Below, piece by piece: positions 27,549 through 36,118 of a stretch of 64,000 nt of DNA. A program made the position numbers and the translations under genes. The DNA is taken from contig NZ_CP022161.1 in the NCBI RefSeq assembly GCF_002214185.1, forward strand, positions 9,927,486 to 9,991,485. The letters run 5' to 3'. Each line of letters opens with the position of its first letter. Within the stretch, counting starts at the first letter, position 1. The notes under the pieces are model-generated. The model was not told the DNA's origin, made no database searches, and worked only from the letters and a program-made list of their open reading frames with translations. This stretch comes from Streptomyces capitiformicae (GTDB taxonomy: Bacteria; Actinomycetota; Actinomycetes; Streptomycetales; Streptomycetaceae).

Positions 27549-28820
27549 CTAGCGGACGGAACGGATGCGGTAGACGAGGACCGCTCCGACGGCGGCGGCC
27601 GCACCCACGAGCGCGAAGAGAAGTGGGTAGCCGTGCTGTGAACTGATGATCGCTCCGGCGATCAGCGGGGCGATCGCCGGGGGAACGATGGCGCCGATGT
27701 TCATGATGCCGAGGTCCTTGGCCCGGCTCTCGGCGTCGGGGAGCACTTGTGTGATCAGAGCCTGGTCGACGGCCATGTACGCACCGAAGCCGCCGCCCAT
27801 GAGGGCGGATGCCACCATCATGACGGTGAGGTTGGGGGCGCTCGCCAGCAGGAAGCCGGAAGCGGCCTGGAGCAGTGCCGCCAGGGCGACGAAGATCCGT
27901 CGCCGGCCGAGGCGGTCGGACAGCACACCGGCGGCGGCGGTGGCCACAAGGCCGGCCAGGAGATAGAGAACGGTGCAGATCAGCAGGGTGCCGGCCGGAT
28001 CGGGGACGTTGAGGCCGTCGGTGAGGAAGTAGAGCGTGTAACACGTGCCCAGCGAGTTCGCCAGATTGACCAGGAGCCGTCCGCCGAAGGCCCAGGCGAA
28101 TTCTCGGTTCCTGAGCGAGTTGCCCATCGAGGCGAGCAGTTCCGCGATGCTGAGCGGCGCCTCGACGGTGAAGGCGATGTCGCGATGGGCGGCCAGGAAC
28201 GGCACCAGACAGACGATCAGCAAGGCCGCGATGACGGCGAACCCGGACATGGGGGAGAGTCCGAAGACCGACACGAGGGCGATGCCGACGACCACGCCGA
28301 AAGCCTGGGGACCGTAGATGGCGCTGGAGATCATGCCGCGCTGATGTTCGGGAACACGGTCGGCGATGATGGCGGTGAGCCCGGCGGTGGCTGCGCTGAG
28401 ACCGATCATGCCGGCCGCCCATGCCACGACCACGCCGGCCACGGTGGTCTGGGCGCCGGTGACGATCAGCCCGGCGGCGAAGGCGACAGCGCCCGCCGTG
28501 AGCCAGAGTCTGCGTCGGCCGAAGCGGCTGCGGGAACGGTCGCACAGGGCGCCGCACAGGGGCAGGGCGAGGAGTGCGACCAGTCCGGAGACACCGTTGA
28601 CGACGGCGAAGTCGTAGACCTTCGAGGCCGGGTCGATGGCCTCCAGCTGCTGGGGGAGCAGCAGCTGGAGGGGGACGAGGTTGGCCGTCCAGAAGCCGAA
28701 CCACACCAGGCCGTACAGACTCGTCCAGCGGCGCGAGACGGGTTCGGCCGGTCCTTGGGCGGTGGTCTGGCCGGCGGGTCTGGCAAGGGCAGGAGCGGGT
28801 GGATTGAAGTCGGGGAGCAT
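27549..28820 (-). CDS. MFS transporter
   Basis: 423 aa with about twelve hydrophobic helices. The loop 2-3 motif is GALCDRSRSRFGRRR and its repeat in the second half is GVLSDRLGRRR, both standard major-facilitator signatures. ATG 28820 has CGGAGG close upstream. It lies between the FAD oxidase and the PLP enzyme in one orientation, so it most likely imports the substrate or exports a product of the cluster. Substrate cannot be inferred; the sequence resembles proton-coupled porters without drug-specific marks. Confidence 0.88.
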   Translation of the reverse strand: MLPDFNPPAPALARPAGQTTAQGPAEPVSRRWTSLYGLVWFGFWTANLVPLQLLLPQQLEAIDPASKVYDFAVVNGVSGLVALLALPLCGALCDRSRSRFGRRRLWLTAGAVAFAAGLIVTGAQTTVAGVVVAWAAGMIGLSAATAGLTAIIADRVPEHQRGMISSAIYGPQAFGVVVGIALVSVFGLSPMSGFAVIAALLIVCLVPFLAAHRDIAFTVEAPLSIAELLASMGNSLRNREFAWAFGGRLLVNLANSLGTCYTLYFLTDGLNVPDPAGTLLICTVLYLLAGLVATAAAGVLSDRLGRRRIFVALAALLQAASGFLLASAPNLTVMMVASALMGGGFGAYMAVDQALITQVLPDAESRAKDLGIMNIGAIVPPAIAPLIAGAIISSQHGYPLLFALVGAAAAVGAVLVYRIRSVR

Positions 28821-28862
28821 CGGGCCTCCGGGGGAGGGTGGGCCGCGGATGGGGGAGAGGGG

Positions 28863-30116
28863 TCAGAGGAAGGCGTGTCCTTCACCCCGGTAGGTGGGGA
28901 CCTGGCCGACGATGTCGCTGCCGGAGACCAGGTGGAGGGTGTTCACCCGCTCGCACAGTTCGCCGGCCTTGGCGTGCCGGAACCACACGTGGTCGCCGAG
29001 GCGCAGTCCGTGCGCTGCCGGGCCGAGCACCGGTGTCTGTACCTCTCCCGCTCCTTCCAGCGGGTTCATCCGCAGGCCCGGGGGCCAGCTGAGGGTGGGC
29101 AGGCGGTCGCGGCCGGGCGGGCCGGAGGCGACCCAGCCGCCGCCGAGTACGGTGGCGATCCTGTCCGTGGGACGGCGTACGACCGGCATGACGAAGTAGG
29201 CGGCGGGCCGGGGACGAAAGCGCCGGTAGAAGTCGAACAATCCCGGTCCGTACAGGCCCGAACCGGCGCCGATCTCGGTGATGACGTGTTCGGCCGAGGT
29301 CTGCTCCACGGAGCCGGTGCCGCCGCCGTTGACGAACTCCAGCGGGGTGACGGTCTCGATCGCGGCGATGGCGGCGGCGCGCCGGTCGGCCAGTTCGCGT
29401 GCGGACAGGCGCTGCATGGCGCGCAGCGCGGCGCGCTTGAGAGGGGATCCGGGCTGGTTGTCGCCCATGCCGGCGATCTGTCCTTCGTAGGACATGACCC
29501 CGGCCAGGTGGAATCCTTGACGGCTCTGGATCGCCCGGGCGAGCGCGGACGCCTGGTGCGGGGTGTGCACGGGGGAGCGGTACGGGCCCAGGTGGATGCG
29601 TCCGCCGGCCAGTTCCAGGGAGGCGTCCAGGTCGATGCACAGCCGCAGCCGGGGGCGGGCCGCGCCGACGGCCTCGTCGATGAAGTCCAGCTGGGCGACG
29701 GAGTCGATCATGAGGGTGATACGTGAGGCCGCCCGCTCGTCCTTGGCCAGCTGCTGCAGCGCGGTGCGGTCCGCGGTCGGGTAGCCGATGACCACGTCCT
29801 CGTGGTCCTCGGCCAGCCACAGGGCTTCGGGCAGGGTGAAGGCGAGGATGCCCCGGTAGCCCTGGCGCTGCAGGACGCGCTGGATCAGGTCGCGGCTGCG
29901 GACCGACTTGCTGGCCAGGCGGATCGTGGCGCGACCGCCCGTGCGGTGCACCAGATCGCTCGCGTTGGCGTCGAAGGCATCGAGGTCCACCACGGCGAAC
30001 GGCGGATCCACGTGCTGGGTGGCCCGCTCCAGTTGGGCCATCCGGGCCTCGCTGAAGCCGGCCATGGCGGAGGCGGCCGATTTCACGTCCGGCCAGGACG
30101 CCACATGTGCGCTCAT
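28863..30116 (-). CDS. PLP-dependent amino acid deaminase/aldolase (alanine racemase N-fold)
   Basis: 417 aa. The N-terminal TIM-barrel half resembles alanine racemase/D-threonine aldolase: PFAVVDLDAFDANASDLVHR, the probable PLP-lysine in IRLASKSVRSRDL, GILAFTLPEALWL, and EFVNGGGTGSVEQT for phosphate binding. The C-terminal beta domain has GGGWVASG, GDHVWFRHAKAGELCERVN and a metal-type HxxxxC pattern seen in D-threonine aldolase relatives. Such genes are often annotated amino acid deaminase/aldolase and commonly neighbour an ALO-type flavoprotein in actinobacteria (from memory). It should cleave or dehydrate a beta-hydroxy amino acid, releasing an aldehyde the nearby dehydrogenase could oxidise. 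Confidence 0.82.
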   Translation of the reverse strand: MSAHVASWPDVKSAASAMAGFSEARMAQLERATQHVDPPFAVVDLDAFDANASDLVHRTGGRATIRLASKSVRSRDLIQRVLQRQGYRGILAFTLPEALWLAEDHEDVVIGYPTADRTALQQLAKDERAASRITLMIDSVAQLDFIDEAVGAARPRLRLCIDLDASLELAGGRIHLGPYRSPVHTPHQASALARAIQSRQGFHLAGVMSYEGQIAGMGDNQPGSPLKRAALRAMQRLSARELADRRAAAIAAIETVTPLEFVNGGGTGSVEQTSAEHVITEIGAGSGLYGPGLFDFYRRFRPRPAAYFVMPVVRRPTDRIATVLGGGWVASGPPGRDRLPTLSWPPGLRMNPLEGAGEVQTPVLGPAAHGLRLGDHVWFRHAKAGELCERVNTLHLVSGSDIVGQVPTYRGEGHAFL

Positions 30117-30177
30117 ATCCGCACCCTTTCTCGGTAGTTCGGTGGACCGGCCCGGTGAGCGGCGGCCGGGTGCCGCG

Positions 30178-31050
30178 TCAGTCGGTGGAGCGGTCCGAAG
30201 GCCGCGCCGTATCGGAGCGGTGGCGGCCCGTGGGGGCGATGATCCGCTCTCGTTGCCTTCTTCCCTTGGCCTCGGCGAGCGGGATCACCCACCGCATCAG
30301 GCGGGGGAAGACGCCGGCGATCCGCTGGATGCGTCCGCCCAGGGGAGGGAACACCACCTCGACCGGCTTGGAGACGATCGCGTCGACGACGGTCTTGGCG
30401 ATCTCCTCCGGTGCGTAGGACTTCTCGGCGAAGGAGATGGCGCAGGCGGGGTCGGCCAGTTCCTGCTCCAGCATGTCCGTGCGGGTGGACGGGGGATGAA
30501 TGATCGTGAAGTCCAGTGGCCCGTCGCGTTCTTCCAGGGCCACGCTGTGATGGAAGGCCCGCAGGCCGTGTTTCGAGCCGCAGTACGTCGCGTATCCGGG
30601 GAGCGGGAGGAACGACGTCATGCTGCAGACGGTGATGATGTGGCCGCGGCCCTGCGCGGTCATCCGCTCGATCGCCGTGCAGGTGCCGGTGATCGAGCCG
30701 AGCAGGTTGACCTCCAGGATGTCGCGGTGCTGGCGCGGGCTGAGGTCACTTGCGTGGCCGGTGTGGGTGATGCCGGCGTTGTTGACCAGCACGTCGACGG
30801 CTCCGAACGCGGCCTCGGTCGCTTCGAATGCCTTGACCCACGCCGCCGGATCCCGGACGTCCAGGACACAGCCGGCGGCCCGGCTGCCGAGACTGAGCGC
30901 CCTGGCCTGTACGGCCTGCTCGTTGACATCGGACAGCATCACGCGGTGACCGCGCGCGACCGCCGACTGCGCGATTGCGGCCCCGATGCCGGAGGCCGCG
31001 CCGGTGACGAGAAGGACCCGGCTGTTTTCAGACACTTCGCTCATGGCCAA
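30178..31050 (-). CDS. Short-chain dehydrogenase/reductase
   Basis: 290 aa from TTG 31050, six nt after AGGAG; an ATG two codons later (31044) is the alternative. Rossmann motif TGAASGIGAAIAQ, NNAG in LVNNAGITHTGH, catalytic Ser in CSMTSFLP and the YxxxK motif in YCGSKHG. The C-terminal extension (VEVVFPPLGGRIQRIAGVFP) is typical of classical SDRs acting on larger hydrophobic alcohols. Upstream, TTGACTTGGAC could serve as a -35 region. In the same direction as the SMP-30 gene 70 nt upstream. Confidence 0.88.
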   Translation of the reverse strand: MAMSEVSENSRVLLVTGAASGIGAAIAQSAVARGHRVMLSDVNEQAVQARALSLGSRAAGCVLDVRDPAAWVKAFEATEAAFGAVDVLVNNAGITHTGHASDLSPRQHRDILEVNLLGSITGTCTAIERMTAQGRGHIITVCSMTSFLPLPGYATYCGSKHGLRAFHHSVALEERDGPLDFTIIHPPSTRTDMLEQELADPACAISFAEKSYAPEEIAKTVVDAIVSKPVEVVFPPLGGRIQRIAGVFPRLMRWVIPLAEAKGRRQRERIIAPTGRHRSDTARPSDRSTD

Positions 31051-31120
31051 CAGAGTCTCCTGGTCGAATGTCCAAGTCAACTGTCCGATACGAGATGGTC
31101 CTCGTTCGCCCCTCGTCGAT

Positions 31121-32092
31121 TCACAGCCGGAGCATCTCGATGCGACCACCGTTCAGCTGTGCGGCGCGGACGGGATCGTCGGTCGGCACGGTCGCCGCGA
31201 ACAGGGTGCGCTCGTCGTGACCTGCGACCAGGCAGCTCAGGGTGTTCTGGCTCGTCGCCACGCGGTCGAGGACGCGGCCGCCCTCGGCCACGCGCACGCA
31301 TTCGCCGCGCAGTGCGTTCGCGATCCATATCGTCTCGCCGTCGCCGTGCCAGGCGATGCCGTCGGGGGCGATCGGTGAGGCGGAGCGCTTGGCGATGGCC
31401 GGGTGGTCCAGCAGCGCCGAGATCCTGCGGGTGATCCGGCCGAGAAGCCCCGGATGGTTCACCGCGTGCCACAGGGACGGCGAGATCAGCGGGGCCCAGG
31501 GGCGCGGCTGTCCGAGCGTGCCGTCGGGGAGCACGGGGAAGGCGGTGAGGCGCATGGCCAGGGTTTCGGCCGCCACCATGGTCGTGCCGTCGGCCGTCAG
31601 GACGCATCCGTTGGGGAAGAGCACCGGCTCCGTCACCCCGAGCAGGGTCCCGTCCGCGGCCAGGCACGCGATCGGTGTCTTCGCCGGGCCGGGCGGGGCG
31701 TAGAGCATGGCGTTGGCGTGCTCGCGGGCGAACGCGTGGTAGTCAAAGCCGAAGTTGCCCACGTACGCACGTCCGTGCGGGTCGACGAGCATGTCGTTGA
31801 CCGGGCCGCCGACGAGGTGCCGCAGGTCCGCGTGCTCGACGAGCTCGCCGTCTGCCTCCAGCCGGTACACCACGCCTGCGTCCATGGAGGCGACGAGCAT
31901 GCGCCCGTCCGGAAGCCAGCCGAGCCCGCCGGCCCGGCCGGGAACCTTGAGGACCGTCTCGGCCTCTCCCGTGCCGTCCCAGCGGTGCACCGTGCCGTGT
32001 GCCAGGTCGGAGAACCACAGGGCTCCCTGATGCCAGCGCAGTGACTCGGGAACGCCGAAACCGCTCAGTGCGACCGATGTCGTCCGTTTCAT
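31121..32092 (-). CDS. SMP-30/gluconolactonase-type lactonase
   Basis: 323 aa; ATG 32092 follows AAGGAG, the longer frame has no support. Six-bladed propeller signatures: GFGVPESLRWHQGALWFSDL (metal-binding Glu), GPVNDMLVDPHGRAYVGN (Asn-Asp metal ligands) and APDGIAWHGDGETIWIANAL. The family hydrolyses lactones using a divalent metal. It is the first gene of the leftward operon and starts beside the divergent operator region, opposite the aldehyde dehydrogenase. Confidence 0.87.
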   Translation of the reverse strand: MKRTTSVALSGFGVPESLRWHQGALWFSDLAHGTVHRWDGTGEAETVLKVPGRAGGLGWLPDGRMLVASMDAGVVYRLEADGELVEHADLRHLVGGPVNDMLVDPHGRAYVGNFGFDYHAFAREHANAMLYAPPGPAKTPIACLAADGTLLGVTEPVLFPNGCVLTADGTTMVAAETLAMRLTAFPVLPDGTLGQPRPWAPLISPSLWHAVNHPGLLGRITRRISALLDHPAIAKRSASPIAPDGIAWHGDGETIWIANALRGECVRVAEGGRVLDRVATSQNTLSCLVAGHDERTLFAATVPTDDPVRAAQLNGGRIEMLRL

Positions 32093-32141
32093 TCCAGCCG
32101 CTCCTTGGTGACGGGCCTGGGGCGTGGTGTCGCTGCCGCAA

Positions 32142-32196
32142 ACCAAGTTGGTCATCTGTACAAGACACTTGACTTGTACGGGTGACCGTCTCATTC
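32142..32196. promoter_or_regulatory. Divergent promoter-operator of the oxidative cluster
   Basis: GTACAAG (32158-32164) and CTTGTAC (32173-32179) form a 7-bp inverted repeat with an 8-nt spacer. ACCAA-G-TTGGT lies 6 nt to its left. The rightward -35 TTGACT at 32170-32175 overlaps the right arm, so a bound repressor would block the aldehyde dehydrogenase promoter and probably the SMP-30 promoter too. The TetR protein at 34765 is the likely ligand. Inference. Confidence 0.5.
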
Positions 32197-32235
32197 TGGG
32201 CAAACCGAAGTCAACGTTCCGGCAGGAGTTTTTCC

Positions 32236-33777
32236 GTGGCTCAGACTCGATCGCTCACGCCCGACGGCGCTGGGGCGGACGCACACATCGCAGTGGACAA
32301 CCCGGCCACCGGAGCAGTGGTCGGCCACGTCGCAGACGCGTCGGCGCAGGAGGTGGCGCAAGCGGTCGCGCGAGCCCGGCGGGCACAGCCGGGCTGGGCC
32401 GAACTGAGCGCCCGAAGCCGTGCGGAATTCTTCACGCGCGGCCGTCGGTGGCTGCTGACCCACCGGCAGGAGATCATCGACTCCATCGTCGCGGAGAACG
32501 GCAAGACCCAAGAGGACGCGATCGTCGAGATCGTCTACGGCGTCAGCGCCCTCGCCCACTGGGCCAAGCGCGCACGGCACTACCTCGCCGACACGAAGAT
32601 CCGCTCGCTCTCGCCGTTCGTACTCGGCCGCAGCATGTACACCCGGCGGGTCCCCCTAGGTGTGGTCGGAGTCATCGGCCCCTGGAACAACCCGTTGATC
32701 AACTCCTTCGGTGACGCCATTCCGGCCCTGGCCGCCGGCAACGCGGTCGTCCTCAAACCTTCGGAGTACACACCGCTGACCGCGCTGCTCATGGAGAAGA
32801 TGACCCGTGAGTGCGGCTGGCCCAAGGACGTCTTCCAGGTCGTGACCGGCGCCGGCGCCACCGGCCAGGCGCTGGTCGACACCGCCGACTTCGTGATGTT
32901 CACCGGATCCACGAAGACCGGCCGGGCCGTCGCCGCGCGGGCGGGCGAGCGGCTCGTCCCGTGCTCACTCGAACTCGGCGGCAAGGACGCCCTGATCGTG
33001 CTGGCCGATGCCTCGCTGGAGCGGGCGGTGAACGTCACCCTGCACGGCGCTCTGTGCAACGGGGGGCAGATGTGCACCTCGGTGGAGCGCGTCTACGTCG
33101 AGGAGCCGGTGTACGACGCGTTCGTCGCCAGGCTGCGCCGGCGGTTCGAGGAGGTCACCTCCGGCAGGCCGGCAGGGCTGGGCAGCACCGATGTGGGCGC
33201 CATGACCTTCCCGCCGCAGATGTCGATCGTCGAGGACCACGTCAAGGACGCCGTGAGCCGAGGAGCGCGCGTCCTCGTGGGGGGCCACGCCGCCCCCGGC
33301 CCGGGCCGGTTCTTCGAACCCACGCTGCTCGTCGATGTCGACCACACCATGACATGCATGCGTGAGGAGACCTTCGGACCCACGCTGCCCGTGATGAAGG
33401 TCGCAAGTGCCGAGGAGGCCGTCCGGCTCGTCAACGACAGCACCTACGGCCTGCAAGCCTCCATCATCAGCTCGAACATGAAGCGTGCCCGACACCTCGC
33501 GGAGCGTCTCGAGGCAGGCTGCGTCACCATCAACGACGCCCAGACCAACTACATGGCCTTCGGCCTGCCCATGGGCGGCTGGAAGGAGTCGGGCCTCGGC
33601 GTACGGCACGGCGCCGAAGGAATCCGCAAGTACACCAGGCTCCAGGCCGTCAGCGTGAACCGCTTCCCGACCCGCCGCGACCTTCACATGATCCCGTTCG
33701 ACCCCTCGGCCTACCGGTCCATCCTGCGCCTGGTGGACCTCATGTACGGCAACCGCCTGCGCCGCCGGAGCAGGTAA
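32236..33777 (+). CDS. Aldehyde dehydrogenase (NAD(P)+)
   Basis: 513 aa from GTG 32236, eight nt after GGCAGGAG; the longer frame begins inside the operator region. All family marks are present: GVIGPWNNPLINSF, the Rossmann Gly in FTGSTKTGRAV, general base Glu246 in ELGGKD and nucleophile Cys280 in NGGQMCTSVERV, and ETFGPTLPV. The C-terminal extension past MGGWKESGLGVRHG is longer than in many relatives. It should oxidise an aldehyde from the SDR, P450 or aldolase step to the acid. Followed 40 nt later by a class II aldolase gene. Confidence 0.92.
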   Translation: MAQTRSLTPDGAGADAHIAVDNPATGAVVGHVADASAQEVAQAVARARRAQPGWAELSARSRAEFFTRGRRWLLTHRQEIIDSIVAENGKTQEDAIVEIVYGVSALAHWAKRARHYLADTKIRSLSPFVLGRSMYTRRVPLGVVGVIGPWNNPLINSFGDAIPALAAGNAVVLKPSEYTPLTALLMEKMTRECGWPKDVFQVVTGAGATGQALVDTADFVMFTGSTKTGRAVAARAGERLVPCSLELGGKDALIVLADASLERAVNVTLHGALCNGGQMCTSVERVYVEEPVYDAFVARLRRRFEEVTSGRPAGLGSTDVGAMTFPPQMSIVEDHVKDAVSRGARVLVGGHAAPGPGRFFEPTLLVDVDHTMTCMREETFGPTLPVMKVASAEEAVRLVNDSTYGLQASIISSNMKRARHLAERLEAGCVTINDAQTNYMAFGLPMGGWKESGLGVRHGAEGIRKYTRLQAVSVNRFPTRRDLHMIPFDPSAYRSILRLVDLMYGNRLRRRSR

Positions 33778-33817
33778 CCGCGCCATCGCTCACCAGATCA
33801 CGAAAGGCCAGATCCCG

Positions 33818-34624
33818 ATGACCACGACAGCCGCCGCCCCGCACATGTCCGTCGGCGCCATGCCCGAGGGCGTCACCCTGCCGCTGCCCCCGCAGAACCT
33901 GAGCGTCGAGGAGGAGCGTCAGGTCCGCAAGCAGGAACTCGCGGCCGCCTTCCGCCTGTTCGCCCGCTTCGGTTTCTCCGAGGGCGTGGCCGGACACATC
34001 ACGGCCCGCGACCCGGAGAACCCCTCGGCCTTCTGGGTCAACCCCTTCGGGATGTCGTTCAGCCAGATCCGCGTCTGCGACCTGATCCTCGTCGACCATG
34101 ACGGCAAGCTCCTTCAGGGCAAGCGCCCGGTCAACAACGCCGCGTTCTGCATCCACTCCGAGGTGCACCGGGCCAGGCCGGACGTGGTCGCGGCCGCACA
34201 CACCCACTCCCTGCACGGCAAGGCCTTCTCCAGCCTCGGCGTCCCGCTCGAGCCGATCACCCAGGACGCCTGCGCCTTCTTCGAGGACCACGGCATCTAC
34301 TCCGACTACCGCGGAGTGGTCAACGACACCGAGGAAGGCCGGCGGATCGGTGTGGCGCTGGGGGAGGGCAAGGCCGTCGTTCTGCAGAACCACGGGCTGC
34401 TGACGGTCGGGTCCTCCGTCGCCGAGGCGGCCTGGTACTTCATCACCATGGAACGTTCCTGCCAGGCCCAGTTGCTGGCCATGGCCGCCGGTGAGCCGAA
34501 GCTCATCGATGCCGAGACGGCGCGGATGGTGCGGGACCAGATCTCCGGCCCCCTGCCGGGCTGGTTCCAGTTCCGCCCCCTGTGGGACCAGATCACCGCA
34601 GACCAGCCCGACCTGTTCGACTGA
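33818..34624 (+). CDS. Class II aldolase/adducin family protein
   Basis: 268 aa with GAAAGG upstream of ATG 33818. The fold's metal site is visible as HSEVHRARPDVVAAAHTHS (paired His) and the third His in VVLQNHGLLTVG; SEGVAGHITARDPENP is the N-terminal signature. Members include L-fuculose-1-phosphate and related aldolases, epimerases and decarboxylases; without the phosphate-binding details the reaction cannot be fixed. Same operon as the aldehyde dehydrogenase. Confidence 0.88.
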   Translation: MTTTAAAPHMSVGAMPEGVTLPLPPQNLSVEEERQVRKQELAAAFRLFARFGFSEGVAGHITARDPENPSAFWVNPFGMSFSQIRVCDLILVDHDGKLLQGKRPVNNAAFCIHSEVHRARPDVVAAAHTHSLHGKAFSSLGVPLEPITQDACAFFEDHGIYSDYRGVVNDTEEGRRIGVALGEGKAVVLQNHGLLTVGSSVAEAAWYFITMERSCQAQLLAMAAGEPKLIDAETARMVRDQISGPLPGWFQFRPLWDQITADQPDLFD

Positions 34625-34651
34625 CATGACGCGCTGATCCCAGGAAGCCAC

Positions 34652-34693
34652 GTCGGGTGGGTACGGCTGCTACGGCCGCCGTACCCACCCGAC
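34652..34693. terminator. Bidirectional hairpin terminator
   Basis: A perfect 15-bp stem, GTCGGGTGGGTACGG with CCGTACCCACCCGAC and a 12-nt loop, between the convergent aldolase and TetR genes. CAGGAAG and CTTCCTGG flank it with partial further pairing. Confidence 0.85.
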
Positions 34694-34764
34694 TTCCTGG
34701 TGTGGCCGCCGTCCGACGACGGGGCGGCCGGTGTCCATGAGCGTGCGCTCACCGGCGCCTCACC

Positions 34765-35364
34765 TCACGCGTCCTTGACGGCGAGGCTCATGAGGTGCTC
34801 GCCGGCCAGGCGGAGCACCTCACGGGTGTTCTCGCTGTTGCGGTCGGCCAGCCAGCACAGCGTGACGCCATCCAGCACCGCGTTGAGGTAGCGGGCCAGA
34901 ACGGGAAGGGGCACCGTCCACGTGATGCCCGCGCTCTCGGCGGCTTCAGCCAGGAGCTGCTCGTGGACTTCCAGGTAATGCGCGTACTGCCGGCGAGCCA
35001 GATCCTCAAAGCCCTCCTGGCGCAACGCGTAGTGAGTGAGTTCGTACCCCACCTGATGCTCTCCCGGGCTGAGCTCGACTCCCTCCCAGAAGGTGTAGAG
35101 GCTCCTGGCGATGCGTGCGCCGAGGTCGCCCTCTCCCTCGAACACGTTCCGGGCCTTGGCCACGCCGCTGTCCGTGATGCGGGTGATGACCTCCTGCAGG
35201 AGCTCCTCACGTGAGTTGAAGCAGTAGTGAAAAACGCCCAGCGGCATCTTCGCCTCGTTGACGACAGCGCGTGTGGTGGTCTTGACGACTCCGTCGCGGA
35301 CCATGACACGGAACGCCGCGGCGATGAGTTCTTCCCGTCGATCCTTCGCTGCCATGCGAGACAT
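34765..35364 (-). CDS. TetR-family regulator, probable controller of the oxidative cluster
   Basis: 199 aa; ATG 35364 (MSRMAAKDRREEL) is preferred, placing a palindrome in the promoter rather than in the gene. HTH at about 10-55: IAAAFRVMVRDGVVKTTTRA and NEAKMPLGVFHYCFNSREEL. The C-terminal helices form a TetR_C_6-like ligand domain (FWEGVELSPGEHQVGYELTH). It is convergent with the aldehyde dehydrogenase/aldolase operon. No experiment links it to the 32158-32179 operator, but it is the only regulator in the cluster. Confidence 0.87.
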   Translation of the reverse strand: MSRMAAKDRREELIAAAFRVMVRDGVVKTTTRAVVNEAKMPLGVFHYCFNSREELLQEVITRITDSGVAKARNVFEGEGDLGARIARSLYTFWEGVELSPGEHQVGYELTHYALRQEGFEDLARRQYAHYLEVHEQLLAEAAESAGITWTVPLPVLARYLNAVLDGVTLCWLADRNSENTREVLRLAGEHLMSLAVKDA

Positions 35365-35384
35365 TCGGTCCACCGTTTCATCAA

Positions 35385-35401
35385 GAGTGAAATGCTCACT
35401 C
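35385..35401. promoter_or_regulatory. Palindrome upstream of the TetR gene
   Basis: GAGTGA-AATGC-TCACTC, a perfect 6-bp inverted repeat ending 21 nt before the TetR start, suited to autoregulation. It does not resemble the GTACAAG repeat at 32158, so one regulator for both is not assured. Confidence 0.45.
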
Positions 35402-36118
35402 CATGCTAACCGGCGTCTTGGACGATCGACCAACTATGATTCGGTCGTCAGGTGACCCGATACGGTGGCGATGTCTCGCTGACTGGCCCCACGGGCTCGG
35501 TCTCCCGCCGTCGAGGGGGCGGCGGGTCTCTTGAAGGTGGTTCGAAGGAATTTCCCACCAAGCTCCGCAGGATCCGGAGCGGCCTGGCACCCCGGTTTCT
35601 CCGCGGCGCCGTATGCAGATCCGGCTGCGAGCCGGGTGACGGCCCGCCCAGCCGACGGAGTATCGGCACAGTCCCGGAGCCGAACACCCCGGCCGGACCG
35701 GAGGGCACCGGGAGGGGAATCCGTCTGTGCGGCGAGTGCAAAGGAGTGCCCGGCGGCGGCACATGACCTCACCAGGCCACCGCCGGGCTCCTATGCCGCG
35801 CCGGTCCCGCCCCAACGGTCCCGGCGCGGTCCGGGGCCACGAGCCGCTCAGCCGCGGCCCCGGGGCAACAGGGGCTGAGACGCGCGCCGAATCCGGACCT
35901 TGAGGAGGCGTCGGCGCGCGGCTTGGTCCGCCATCGCCGACCCGCCTGACACCATCCGGGCACTCGCCGGGGAGGGGACGGGCACAGGCTCATTCCTCTC
36001 CTGCGGCTCATCCGTGTAGCCATCGGACGGCGGTGAGCACTGGGTACGTGGAGCTCTGGGCACCACCGACCCTGTGCTCCGATCGTCCGGGCCCCCGCTC
36101 AGCACGTAGGGCAGACGC
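35402..36118. other. Intergenic stretch with one hairpin
   Basis: Over 700 nt without a recognisable gene. Open frames of about 100 codons exist in several phases but have no domain, good start signal or neighbour logic. A 9-bp hairpin, GCCCGGCGG with CCGCCGGGC at 35748-35788, may be a terminator or degenerate repeat. Confidence 0.45.

Noticed and set aside
27747..29726. A 659-codon plus-strand frame across the MFS and PLP genes
   Set aside because: It spans two clear genes on the other strand and is Gly/Asp/Glu-rich without domains.
35452..35766. 104-codon plus-strand frame ending at a hairpin
   Set aside because: Composition looks arbitrary (Gly/Arg/Ser/Pro) and no start signal is visible; other phases are open too.
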